Source: Streptomyces sp. MspMP-M5
GTDB taxonomy: Bacteria; Actinomycetota; Actinomycetes; Streptomycetales; Streptomycetaceae
Length of the DNA: 64,000 bases
Assembly: GCF_000373585.1 (NCBI RefSeq)
Contig: NZ_KB891940.1
Span: 180,610 to 244,609 of the forward strand
Reading direction: 5' to 3'
In this document: positions 26,906-35,033 of the stretch, one piece after another
Layout of the letters: each line of letters starts with the position of its first letter
Numbering within the stretch: position 1 is the first letter of the stretch
Notes under the pieces: model-generated
What the model saw: only the letters and a program-made list of their open reading frames with translations
Database searches by the model: none
What the model was told of the DNA's origin: nothing
Translations under genes and position numbers: made by a program

Positions 26906-27870
26906 CCGCGCCGGGGCCCTGCGCTCTCGTGCTGGGTGGTACCGGATACCTGGGTCATCGGCTGTGTGCGGAGCTGACCGCCGCAGGCTGGTCGGTGGTC
27001 GCCGTAGGGCGTCGATCAGTACCGGTAACCGCAGCTCGGTTGCTGGTGACCGATCTGGCCAGTGCGAACATTTCTGACGTGCTGGCCGAGGCACAGCCGA
27101 GTCTGGTGGTCAACGCCGCCGGCGGGGTGTGGCAACTGAGCGACGAGGAGGTGATCGATTCGAATGCCGTGCTGGTCGACCGGCTGGTGGCCGCGCTCGC
27201 GAAGCATCCTCGACGGACACGTCTCATTCAGTTGGGTTCGGCCAAGGAGTACGGCAGCGGACCTGCCGGCATGGCGGTCGCCGAAGACGCCGTCGCACGC
27301 CCTGGGAGCGTCTACGGCAGAAGCAAGCTGGCGGCCACCCGAGCGGTGCTCGCGGCCACACGGCGAGGCGAGGTGGACGGTGTGGTCCTGCGCCTGCCTA
27401 CCACCATCGGACCAGGCAGCCCGCAGGTAAGCCTGCTCGGAATGGTTTCGTCGGCGCTGGCGGCGGCGGTGCGGGAGAACCGACCCGCGGTGTTGAGGTT
27501 GTTCCGCCTGACGGCTCATCAAGACTTCCTGGCGGTGGATGATCTGGCCCGTGGGGTCCTGGCGGCGGCGCAGACCAGACAGGCGGTCGGCCGGATCATC
27601 AACCTCGGCTACGGGGAGGCGATCTCCGTGCGCTCACTGGTCGAGACGCTCGTGGCTGTCAGCGGTTGGCCGACGGAGATCCTCGACGATGCGCCGCCGT
27701 CGGGAACCGACCGGATGGAATGGCAGCGACTCGACATCTCGACGGCTGCCGAGTTGCTCGGCTGGACGCCTCGGCAACAGCTGCGCGACGCGCTCACCGA
27801 AGTGTGGGCCGCGGCGAATCCTCAGCGCGGCGCCGACTCCGCGGACTGCCGGCCAACGCATTCCGAGTAG
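26902..27870 (+). CDS. NDP-hexose 4-ketoreductase (SDR)
   Basis: The 322-residue SDR has the cofactor motif ALVLGGTGYLGHRL and the catalytic pair in SVYGRSKLAA. It resembles dTDP-4-keto-6-deoxyhexose 4-ketoreductases, which set the C-4 hydroxyl in the last step of deoxysugar synthesis. I chose ATG 26902 because it overlaps the preceding stop by 4 nt and puts the dinucleotide motif in the right place. A sugar reduced at C-4 cannot also carry a 4-amino group, so together with the aminotransferase at 17741 this gene suggests at least two different sugars, or amination at C-3. Confidence 0.87.
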   Translation: MTAPGPCALVLGGTGYLGHRLCAELTAAGWSVVAVGRRSVPVTAARLLVTDLASANISDVLAEAQPSLVVNAAGGVWQLSDEEVIDSNAVLVDRLVAALAKHPRRTRLIQLGSAKEYGSGPAGMAVAEDAVARPGSVYGRSKLAATRAVLAATRRGEVDGVVLRLPTTIGPGSPQVSLLGMVSSALAAAVRENRPAVLRLFRLTAHQDFLAVDDLARGVLAAAQTRQAVGRIINLGYGEAISVRSLVETLVAVSGWPTEILDDAPPSGTDRMEWQRLDISTAAELLGWTPRQQLRDALTEVWAAANPQRGADSADCRPTHSE

Positions 27871-28075
27871 TCGCCGTAGATAGGCCCTCGTCCCGCCGAT
27901 GTCGAGCCGGGCATGCTGATCACCGCTGACCGTGTGGTCCCGGGCCGTGGTCAGGTCGTGGGTGCGGCACGGCGTCGCCCGTGGAAATCACAGTGGGCTC
28001 CGTCCGGGACTTCGACATGTCGCCAACGCCTCCCTGACCTGTGACTTGGCCTGTCAAGAGGCCGAATAGAAGGGC

Positions 28076-28753
28076 TCACTCAGCCGCTTCGGCTTTCAGT
28101 TGTTCGACGTAGTCGAGCACGATCCGCCGCGCCGGCATGACCAAGGCCCGCGCGACGAAACCGATCAGCACGAACATCACGATGCCGGCGCCGTTCGACA
28201 GCAGCAGTGAGAGATCGATCCGCGTGGCGGGAAAGACGTAGATCACCAGTATCCGTAGCACGGAGTCGACGACCATGATGGAGCCGACCGCGGTGGTCAT
28301 GACGCGTTGTGCACGCCGGTAGTCGGGGCTCTCCTGCCACGCCATCTCGAAAGCCCTGGCCCGCACCGGATCTCCGAAGGTCGCCGCCGACCCGATGAAG
28401 GTCGCCGTCAGCGGACGGGCCGCCAGCAGTGTGCACAGACAGAACGCCCCGCCGATCAGCACGTACAACGGCTGGCGGCACGCCGCGATCCGCACGTCAC
28501 CCGTGGTGAACGACAGCCCTAGCGTCGCAGCCAGTTCGAGCAGTACGAGTATCCCCATCGCATCGATTTTCCTGCGGCGAACAGTGCTGCCCAGCGCGAT
28601 GAGGCCGACCACGATGCCGGGAATCGCCAGCGACCAGATCACACCGATGCCGAACGCACGCAGGCAGTAGTACCCCGCGATCGACACGATCAGTTCGAGG
28701 ACGATCGTCATCAGACCGCCGACTTGTGGCCGAGGCTGCGTTGTGTTTGCCAT
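28076..28753 (-). CDS. Multi-pass membrane protein, VC0807-like family
   Basis: The 225-residue protein has about six predicted membrane spans (for example TIVLELIVSIAGYYCL and IVMFVLIGFVARALVM). Between them is a loop with GDPVRARAFEMAWQESPDYRRAQR. The layout matches the uncharacterised VC0807 family. A second member is encoded at 31835 on the other strand: the shared pattern is VTTGDxR, a D-P-x-x-x-x-x-x-x-x-W block and a late VLRxxxIY span. ATG 28753 has GGGAGGGCAC upstream. It lies downstream of the sensor kinase on the same strand with 184 bp between. Function unknown; it may sense or export something at the membrane. Confidence 0.75.
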   Translation of the reverse strand: MANTTQPRPQVGGLMTIVLELIVSIAGYYCLRAFGIGVIWSLAIPGIVVGLIALGSTVRRRKIDAMGILVLLELAATLGLSFTTGDVRIAACRQPLYVLIGGAFCLCTLLAARPLTATFIGSAATFGDPVRARAFEMAWQESPDYRRAQRVMTTAVGSIMVVDSVLRILVIYVFPATRIDLSLLLSNGAGIVMFVLIGFVARALVMPARRIVLDYVEQLKAEAAE

Positions 28754-28937
28754 GTGCCCTCCCAGTGCCGTTCTCTCGCGCCGGGCCGCTGTGACTGCCC
28801 GGCATCGAGATCGTTCCACTCGCGCCGGGAGCCGGACAGAGGCGGAACTACGGAGTTGTTCAGGAGTTTTCTCCTGTGCCGTGTTCCGGCGGAGCGCACC
28901 GCACCGGTCGACGGTGCGGCCGGTCGGCGACCCCGGA

Positions 28938-30092
28938 TCAGGACGGTTCGTCCGTTTCGATCGGCAGTTCCATCGTCAGCCGGAATCCGCCGCCCTGCCG
29001 GACCCCCGCGGTCAGGTCGCCACCGAGTTCCCGCGCACGTTCTCGCAGGCCGATCAACCCGTGGCCACCTGAGCCGCCGGTCTCGACAGTCCGGCCGCCC
29101 AGGTCGTCGTTCACGACGTCGAGCCGGACCGATCGTCCGGTCGACTCGACAGTGATCGCGCATTCGCTGGCGTCGGCATGTCGGAGAATGTTCGTCACTG
29201 CTTCCCGCACGCCCCAAGCCAGCACCGAATCGACCTGGGTCGGCCATATGCGATCCGGCATGGTCACGACGACGCTGTTGAACAGGGGATCAAGACTCCG
29301 GTGTGCCTGTTCGATCTCGTCAGCCAACGACGTCGACCGGTAGCCGGTGATTGCCTGCTGCACTTCGATCATGGCGGTCCGCCCCACTTCGTGCACGTCC
29401 TTGGCGGCCGCCGCTGACGCTCCCGGATCCACGCCTGCCAGCCGTTCCGCCAGTTCCGCCTTCGCCATCATGGTGACCAGGCTGTGCCCGAGCAGATCGT
29501 GCAGATCTCTGGCGAATCGCAGCCGCTCGTTCTCGACCGCTGCTGTGGCGTATGCCTTTCTGCTGGCCCGGGACCGGGCGACCTCCAGGAGCAGACGGCC
29601 ACGCAGGATGGCGATGGCACCGGACGCCACAACCAGTGCCGCCGCTGACGGCGGCGCACCCGAGAGCAGGCTCAGCAGCGTGACACCAGCTATGCCAAGG
29701 GCCGCGCCACGCGTGCGAACCAGCAGATTCGCGCACGCGATCGCCGTCAATACGGCGGCCGCCCACCACCCCGGTGCGAGCGCCCACTCCCCCCAGGCCG
29801 TCATTGCGGTCAACCCCGCGTAGCACGACAACCGCAGCGCGAGCGGATACTTGGGAGTGATCCACTGACTCAGGGCGAACAGCGCCGCGAAGAGGCCGAG
29901 GGCACCGGAATTGAGCAGCGCGAGCCCGGCCGGAAGGCCCATCGCCGCATAAGCGGGACCGATCAGCAAGGTGAGCAGGATGAAAAGTCCGCCAGGGTAA
30001 GGGTCATCGGCGGTAATCATCGGACCGTACCAGGGCCTTGGCCGTCCCGAGGGGATCACCACCTCAGGTTGCGGGTCCGGCAGGTTGCTCAT
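28938..30092 (-). CDS. Sensor histidine kinase, DesK/NarX-type (HisKA_3), unpaired
   Basis: The 384-residue protein has four to five membrane spans in the first 165 residues. A dimerisation helix with phospho-acceptor H198 follows (RFARDLHDLLGHSLVTMM), then a HATPase domain ending GGHGLIGLRERARELGG and GGGFRLTMELPI. AGGAGG precedes the ATG. Such kinases normally overlap a NarL-type regulator gene, but none follows: after the stop the DNA reads GATCCGGGGTCGCCGACC, suggestive of the first codons of a lost regulator. It may now signal to the orphan regulator at 19110, whose own kinase is deleted; this pairing is inference. Confidence 0.88.
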   Translation of the reverse strand: MSNLPDPQPEVVIPSGRPRPWYGPMITADDPYPGGLFILLTLLIGPAYAAMGLPAGLALLNSGALGLFAALFALSQWITPKYPLALRLSCYAGLTAMTAWGEWALAPGWWAAAVLTAIACANLLVRTRGAALGIAGVTLLSLLSGAPPSAAALVVASGAIAILRGRLLLEVARSRASRKAYATAAVENERLRFARDLHDLLGHSLVTMMAKAELAERLAGVDPGASAAAAKDVHEVGRTAMIEVQQAITGYRSTSLADEIEQAHRSLDPLFNSVVVTMPDRIWPTQVDSVLAWGVREAVTNILRHADASECAITVESTGRSVRLDVVNDDLGGRTVETGGSGGHGLIGLRERARELGGDLTAGVRQGGGFRLTMELPIETDEPS

Positions 30093-30541
30093 GCCAACCT
30101 CCTAGCTGGGTCCGTCTGTTGGTATCGGTGGTCAATTCGGAGCCGAGCATGGCCCGTAGTACGGACACGGCAGCCGTAAGCCGTCATCTTCGTGGCGGGT
30201 TGGGCAGGGTCAGCTGCTGGAATGAGGACATCGACCGTGAGCACCGATGGAGTGTGACGGCGCGTCAACCGCGCCACATCGCCGTGTGCCTGGCGTCAGA
30301 GCATGCGTGACTACGACTGTGGCTACGACTGGGCGATGCCCGCCGTCGGCTCGGAGGGCCCCTGCCGGCGATGAGGCAGCGCACCCGGTGGGCGAGTCGG
30401 TGCTGCCGTGTCCCGCCCACCGGCGGCAGAGCGCGGCCCCGACCCCATGGCCGCTCAGCACGATCTCTTCGCCTGGCCCTCTCTGACCACCCGCTCACGC
30501 GCAATCAAGCACCTGAACACGGTGCGCAGCCGACATGCCGC
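30093..30541. other. Intergenic region without recognised gene
   Basis: About 450 bp between the kinase start and the end of the small membrane-protein gene. Frames here show no family motif and poor codon bias. It should contain the kinase promoter on the minus strand. No strong hairpin noticed. Confidence 0.4.
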
Positions 30542-30925
30542 TCAGCTGCGTCGGCGCAAGAGATTGATCAAGACGATGTAGGAAATCCCGGCCACCAGCA
30601 CCATCCAGTAGTAGGGATCGCCGCTGCGGCCAGATGCGAGTTCGCCGATGAAGGCGCTCATGTTTCCCACAGTGAGGATCGCGCCCACGCCGGCCCAGGC
30701 ACGCACGTTGATCGAATGGGAGCGTTCGTCCGGGTGATCGATGGCCTCGCGGTAGCTCTTGCTGCGGTGCGCCAGCACGAGCAATGTCAGGCTGCACACC
30801 GCCATGACCCCGAACACCACAAGTCCGATGCCGACATGGCCACCGACGGACGCGGTCACCAAGCAGATAAAACCGAAGCCGAGGAAGAATGCCGGTACGG
30901 ACCACTTGGTCGGGGTCCTAGTCAT
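30542..30925 (-). CDS. Small four-helix membrane protein paired with an XRE regulator
   Basis: The 127-residue protein has about four hydrophobic segments (SVPAFFLGFGFICLVTASVG, IGLVVFGVMAVCSLTLLVLA, WAGVGAILTVGNMSAF, YWMVLVAGISYIVLINLL). ATG 30925 overlaps the end of the XRE regulator gene by 8 nt, so the two are co-translated. Small XRE regulators followed by DUF2178-like membrane proteins are a frequent pair in Gram-positive bacteria. The membrane partner is thought to influence the regulator, but the signal is generally unknown. Confidence 0.72.
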   Translation of the reverse strand: MTRTPTKWSVPAFFLGFGFICLVTASVGGHVGIGLVVFGVMAVCSLTLLVLAHRSKSYREAIDHPDERSHSINVRAWAGVGAILTVGNMSAFIGELASGRSGDPYYWMVLVAGISYIVLINLLRRRS

Positions 30926-31127
30926 GCGCTTTTCCCCCGTCGGCATAGAACATCTCCTCTACGTTGCGCTGAAAGAACCGGGCCAAGGACAAGGCAAGCG
31001 GCAAGGACGGCGTATACCGCTCGGCCTCGATGGAGTTGATCGTCTGCCGCGAAACTCTGACGGCCGCCGCGAGCTGCGCCTGAGAGAGTCCGCGTGCCAA
31101 TCGCAGCTCCCTGACCTTATTCCTCAC
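30918..31127 (-). CDS. Short XRE-family transcriptional regulator (YozG-like)
   Basis: The protein is about 69 residues and is almost entirely one helix-turn-helix: VRNKVRELRLARGLSQ, LAAAVRVSRQTINSIE, LARFFQRNVEEMFYAD. Small regulators of this kind normally begin right at this point, so GTG 31127 is preferred. An ATG at 31190 would add 21 residues with no family match. No strong ribosome-binding site precedes either start. The DNA-recognition helix SRQTINSIE is typical of the group. It is likely autoregulatory and co-transcribed with the membrane protein it overlaps. Confidence 0.82.
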   Translation of the reverse strand: MRNKVRELRLARGLSQAQLAAAVRVSRQTINSIEAERYTPSLPLALSLARFFQRNVEEMFYADGGKAHD

Positions 31128-31587
31128 ATGGAAAGTGTGCTTTCCTTCCCGTGGGACGTCAAGCTGACTTTCCACCCCGCCATGTGACATCCAGTGGTAC
31201 GCGGAGAGCCGTGCGAGTGCCGGGGGTGCACCGCGGTCGTTCTCACGCGTGGCGCCGGTGGCTTCACCTCTGCTGGTCGCTCAAACAGGGCTGACACAAC
31301 ATCAAGTCGTCGACGTACAGCCTTTATTGGACGAAGCAAGCCCGACACCACAGGTCCGCCTTCACCCTGGCCGACCTGAGGAACGCCATGCTCGCCACGA
31401 GCGCGTCGTCGCTCAGCCGGCGGCCACCGTGCGGGTGGCTGTCGAGGGCTGCCCGGCGCAGGCCATCCGTCGTGAAGGCGAGCTTGCGGGCGAGCTCGAA
31501 CGCGAGTCGAACGAAACCTGATCGCCACGGGATGGACTCGGCCCGGGCGACCCCGGCCCGCACGTACGCGTGAGGAGCGTGCGAAGC
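31128..31587. other. Degraded intergenic region
   Basis: About 460 bp with no recognisable intact gene. The minus frame around 31324-31593 is open but matches no family I know. It adjoins a monooxygenase relic and is best seen as decayed coding DNA plus the promoter of the XRE unit. Confidence 0.4.
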
Positions 31588-31701
31588 ATGCATGTCCTGT
31601 CGCTGTCCGAGACCGGGCCGGACGGCGCGCCCCGCGGCGGTCCAAAGACGGCCGTGGGAGGCGTGGGCGCCAACACGGCGCTGCCCGATGCTGCCCTGCT
31701 C
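31588..31701 (+). pseudogene. Relic of an FAD-dependent monooxygenase
   Basis: From ATG 31588, preceded by GAGGAG, the frame begins MHVLSLSETGPDG. At 31645-31701 it reads KTAVGGVGANTALPDAALL, the flavin-binding C-terminal block of aromatic hydroxylases (compare PVGGVGANIALRDAAAL in the intact gene at 1194). The dinucleotide fold and the middle DG motif are absent. A start region and a C-terminal motif joined by a large internal deletion is the simplest reading; later frames contain no C-terminal domain. Confidence 0.55.
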
Positions 31702-31834
31702 TCCTCCCGGCCGGCGCCGCGGGGCGCCGAGGGGGTGCAGTCTCGCTGCGTGGCAGCGAGACCGTATTCCGTGCCGATCGACTCACCGGGGCCTGCACCC
31801 GACAGGTGCTGTCCGGTCCTGAAAGGAAGAACTC

Positions 31835-32557
31835 GTGAAGTCGTTGACCGTCCTGCGCGGGCCCGCCGCGCGCACCGTTTATCCGCTGCTGCTCGACATG
31901 GCGGCGCCCGCGGTCAGTTTCTTCGTCCTGCACTTCGTCTTCGGGGCCGGGCCGGTGCTCGCACTGAGCGTCGGAGCGGCCGCGGCGGGACTACGTACCG
32001 TCGTCGGCTGCGTCCGTACGCGCCGGCTCAGCGCCTTCCCGCTGATGATGATGGTGACGCTGGTCGGCAGCCTCGTGCTGACCTTCGTCACCGGGGACGC
32101 CCGGCTGGTGCTGGCCAAGTCGGCCGTGGTGCCCGCGCTGGGCGGCGTCTACGGACTGGTCACGACGTACTTCGGACGCACCGTGATCAACGATGTGGTG
32201 ACCCCGTTCATCACCAAGGGCGACCCGCGGCTGATCGCCGCCTGGGACGCCGCCTGGGCCGAGGACCCGGTGTTCGTCCGCCGGTTCCGGCTGCTCAACG
32301 TGCTCTGGGGCGTCGGCTTCGTGGTGGCGGCCGTGCTCCGCGTGGTGATCGTCTACACCACGCCGCTGAGCGTGGCGGTGGTGGTCTCCCCGCTGCCGAC
32401 CCTGGCCGCACTGATCAGTCTCGCGTTGGTCAGTCGGGTGCTGGGCAGGCCGTTGCTGGCCACGATGCGGGCGCGGGCGGCCGCCACCGCGCGGGCCCGC
32501 CGGACCGGGCTGCTCAAGGCGGCGCCGGCCAGGGCGGAGGCCGCGGCCGGCGGCTGA
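31835..32557 (+). CDS. Multi-pass membrane protein, VC0807-like family (second copy)
   Basis: The 240-residue protein has about six membrane spans (for example AVSFFVLHFVFGAGPVLAL, PLMMMVTLVGSLVLTFV). The central loop DPRLIAAWDAAWAEDPVFVRRFR matches in style the loop of the protein at 28076. The sequences are clearly diverged, so this is an old duplication or two separate acquisitions. The tail after 205 is Ala/Arg-rich. ATG 31835 follows GAAAGGAAG. Terminated by a hairpin at 32712. No function is established for the family. Confidence 0.75.
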   Translation: MKSLTVLRGPAARTVYPLLLDMAAPAVSFFVLHFVFGAGPVLALSVGAAAAGLRTVVGCVRTRRLSAFPLMMMVTLVGSLVLTFVTGDARLVLAKSAVVPALGGVYGLVTTYFGRTVINDVVTPFITKGDPRLIAAWDAAWAEDPVFVRRFRLLNVLWGVGFVVAAVLRVVIVYTTPLSVAVVVSPLPTLAALISLALVSRVLGRPLLATMRARAAATARARRTGLLKAAPARAEAAAGG

Positions 32558-32711
32558 GGGGCAGTCCGCCCGGCGTGGCTGACGGATACGCCGGCTGTGG
32601 CGGTTCCTCCGTCGGCACGGCCTGGACGCGGTGCGGGTCTTCCTGGCCGCCTGCGCGGGCTCCCTGCTGGTCGGGCCGTCAGCCTCGGGATTCCGTCAAG
32701 TGAGGGAAGAG

Positions 32712-32745
32712 CTGGGGAAGGGCGCCGAAGCGCGCCCTTCCCCAG
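32712..32745. terminator. Bidirectional terminator hairpin
   Basis: A perfect 14-bp stem (arms 32712-32725 and 32732-32745) with a 6-nt loop CGAAGC separates the convergent membrane-protein and tyrosine-phosphatase genes. Confidence 0.8.
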
Positions 32746-32762
32746 GAGCCGTTGCGCGCAGG

Positions 32763-33587
32763 TCAGGCCAGCAGCGCCTTGCGGAGGCGGCCACGGTGCG
32801 CGTCGCCGACGCCCAGGCCCTTGGTGAGATAGCCGTCGAACGAGCCGAAGGACTTGTCGACCTGATCGAAGGCGGCGTCCAGGTACTCGGTCCAGGCGTA
32901 GGTGGCGCCGAAGGGGAGATTGCTCAGCAGGAACTCCTCGTTCACCTGGTCACGGTCGACTCCCAGGATCGTCATCAGCACGGCAGCGGCCCAACCTGTG
33001 CGGTAGGTACCGGAGTTGCAGTGCAGGTAGAACGGCTTGCCGTCGAGCGTCGCGATCTCGCGGACGGCGAGACCGAAGGATGCCTGCGCCCCCTTGTCCG
33101 TGACGTAGTCACGGAACTTGGCCAGCACGCCCGGGTCGGGCTTGGAGGTGTCGAAGCCGCCGGCGTGGCTGTTGCTGCCCCCGGGGTTCTCGACGGGTGC
33201 CGAAATGGTCCGCACTCCCTTGGGGAGCCGGTCGGGCTTGGACTTCTCCACCTCGTCGCGGCTGAGGAAGTTCACGTTCGCGGCCAGCTTGAGGGCGGAG
33301 AGCTGGGCGAGGCCGGTGTCGCTGACCTGGCCGAGCGTGCCGCCGCGGTAAAAGACGCGCGGCGCGATCGTGCCGCCGGCGGCCTTCCAGCCTCCGACGT
33401 CCCTGACGTTGAAGGCGCCGGCCACGTCGACGAAGCGATTGCGCGGATCGCCCGACGGGAAGTTGGCGGCGTGCGCGGCGGGAACGCGGCTCACGGCGAT
33501 CCCGAGAACGGCCGCGCCGATACCGGCCAACGCCCCTCGGCGGCTGATGGGGCGGTTGGTGGGGAACGCGATGGTCTGAGCTGGCAC
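32763..33587 (-). CDS. Tat-exported tyrosine phosphatase
   Basis: The 274-residue protein begins with a twin-arginine signal peptide: RR at 16-17 in PISRRGALAG, a hydrophobic core, and AHA before a probable cleavage near 40. The mature part starts a tyrosine/phosphoinositide phosphatase domain with NVRDVGGWK and has the P-loop HCNSGTYRTGWAA, that is HC(X5)R. The same architecture is known for secreted phosphatases of the IphP/Tyr_phosphatase2 group. GTG 33587 is preferred because GAGGAA precedes it and the signal peptide follows. The frame is open upstream, but that part is an unrelated methyltransferase relic. Confidence 0.87.
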   Translation of the reverse strand: MPAQTIAFPTNRPISRRGALAGIGAAVLGIAVSRVPAAHAANFPSGDPRNRFVDVAGAFNVRDVGGWKAAGGTIAPRVFYRGGTLGQVSDTGLAQLSALKLAANVNFLSRDEVEKSKPDRLPKGVRTISAPVENPGGSNSHAGGFDTSKPDPGVLAKFRDYVTDKGAQASFGLAVREIATLDGKPFYLHCNSGTYRTGWAAAVLMTILGVDRDQVNEEFLLSNLPFGATYAWTEYLDAAFDQVDKSFGSFDGYLTKGLGVGDAHRGRLRKALLA

Positions 33588-33626
33588 TTGGATTCCTCGT
33601 GGGTTCGGTGGGCCCGCCGTCCGACG

Positions 33627-33785
33627 GGCCTCATCGGCGACGGCGGTGATCAGGGTGTTGGTGGGGCCGAGTGACCGGGTGGAGACGTCCTGGCAGCCCG
33701 CGTCGGACCGCCACTGCCGGCACTCGGCGGCGGTGTACTCCGAGCCGCCCTCGGTGACCAGCGGCATGGTGAGGCCGACCAGGGG
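33627..33785 (-). pseudogene. Relic: C-terminal end of an O-methyltransferase
   Basis: The minus frame after TGA 33788-33786 reads PLVGLTMPLVTEGG and then SEYTAAECRQWRSDAGCQDV and GPTNTLITA. This is the ending typical of small-molecule O-methyltransferases (GGxERT-AEWRxLLxxAGF, then LIEA). GC3 is very high, as in real coding DNA. The catalytic SAM-binding part is missing. It is fused in frame to the leader region of the phosphatase gene, but the phosphatase has its own GTG and ribosome-binding site. Confidence 0.5.
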
Positions 33786-33909
33786 TCACGCCCGGCCCCT
33801 CCGGCTCCTCGGTCCGTCGCGGAGGCGGTGCGCGCCGCGCCGGTGGCCGGGTTCCTGTGTGCCCCTGTCGGCCGTGATGGGCAGAGGCCGTGTGTGGATG
33901 CAGGTCCCC

Positions 33910-34350
33910 TTAGAGGACGGCGGCGCAGGCGTTGGCCGGCGCGGCCAGTAACGCCAAGGCGGTGCGCAGCGACGGAGGTTCCGCCCGCGCGGTCGGGGGA
34001 CCTGCCAGCCGGCAGGCGAGTCGATGGGGGAGCGCGTTGACCCTGCGGTTGATCGGACGTCGCCGAACTGGGCGACCACCGACACCTCGGCCAGCAGCGG
34101 CGCGCCGGCGAAATGGCGGCCCTGCGTCCCGGGGTTCGTTACGGCCAGGGCGACGTCGCCGGCCACGCTGCACAGCATGAGGGGCGGCATGATCTTGTCG
34201 AAGTGCCGCGCCCACCAGCTGGTGCACCGGCACATGGCCCGCGGGGGGCATGGCGAGGAACGCCGGGACGGCGCCGAGCGCGACCGCGAACAGCACTCCG
34301 GCCACGACGCCGCAGCAGACCAGGTCGGTGATGCTGATCGGAGGTGTCAT
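33910..34350 (-). pseudogene. Frameshifted DUF1772 (anthrone-oxygenase-like) membrane protein gene
   Basis: From ATG 34350 one frame gives MTPPISITDLVCCGVVAGVL and a first membrane span. It then loses the family pattern, which resumes in a second frame (FDKIMPPLMLCSVAGDVALA, FAGAPLLAEVSVVAQF). It returns to the first frame for PINRRVNALP and RTALALLAAPANACAAVL, the usual end of DUF1772 proteins. At least two frameshifts therefore break the gene. Intact relatives are small membrane proteins, some of which act as anthrone oxygenases in aromatic polyketide pathways. Confidence 0.6.
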
Positions 34351-35033
34351 GGCAGCAGCATCGGGGCGCGCGTTAGAGGCGGGTTCGAGATCCGCTGGCG
34401 GATCGCCCGGCCGACCCGGCTCGATCGTTGCTCCAAAGGCGTTGCCGACGCTGCTCGCCCATCGGCAGCCGGAGATGCGCCTTGACAGGCCAGTCAAAGC
34501 GTATGAGCGCTGGTTGCAGCGAATCCCGTGGGTGTATTCCGCTTCCGCGGGGAGCAACCGCCATCGCGTGACGACGATCGGTATCGCATTGCAACGCTGC
34601 GTAACTACCGCAGTCTGATGCCACTGGCTCATGATGCTCGTAAGCCGTTGTTCGACCTGAAGGCCGCGGACGGAGCGGGGGGCTCCCGAAGACGCCCGCG
34701 TGCGGGCCAAGATGCAGGCCGTCGGCATCGACAAGGCGCTGTGCGACGTCGCGTTCAAGGCCGGCGATCGCGATGAGGTATCGCTCGAGTCTCTGGAGGA
34801 CGCAGTGCGTCGCTGTCGGCGCTGTCCACAGCCCCCTGTATCGCAACCGGTCCTACACCTCGGCCGAGTGTGGTCGGCTCTTCGCGCGGCTGCCCCCGTC
34901 GTGCCGCGCGGAGCCCGAACGTGCTGGTGAGGCCATGGCTACTGTCGGCGTCGGCTGAAGCAGGGTTCGGCCGTCGTCGGGAGCTCGTCGGACCAAGGCG
35001 ACGTCTTGCGGGACGCCGCCGCACCGGCCGCCG
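34351..35033. other. Decayed coding DNA without intact gene
   Basis: About 680 bp. Three plus-frame patches look like remnants of proteins, in different frames: LMPLAHDARKPLFDLKAADG near 34616-34680, MQAVGIDKALCDVAFKAG near 34710-34765, and SPLYRNRSYTSAECGRLF near 34830-34885. I cannot assign them to a family with confidence. No complete frame links them, and they probably represent one or two broken genes. Confidence 0.4.

Noticed and set aside
34373..34846. Hypothetical protein on the minus strand
   Set aside because: No family motif or codon bias, and it overlaps fragments with better protein-like character on the plus strand.
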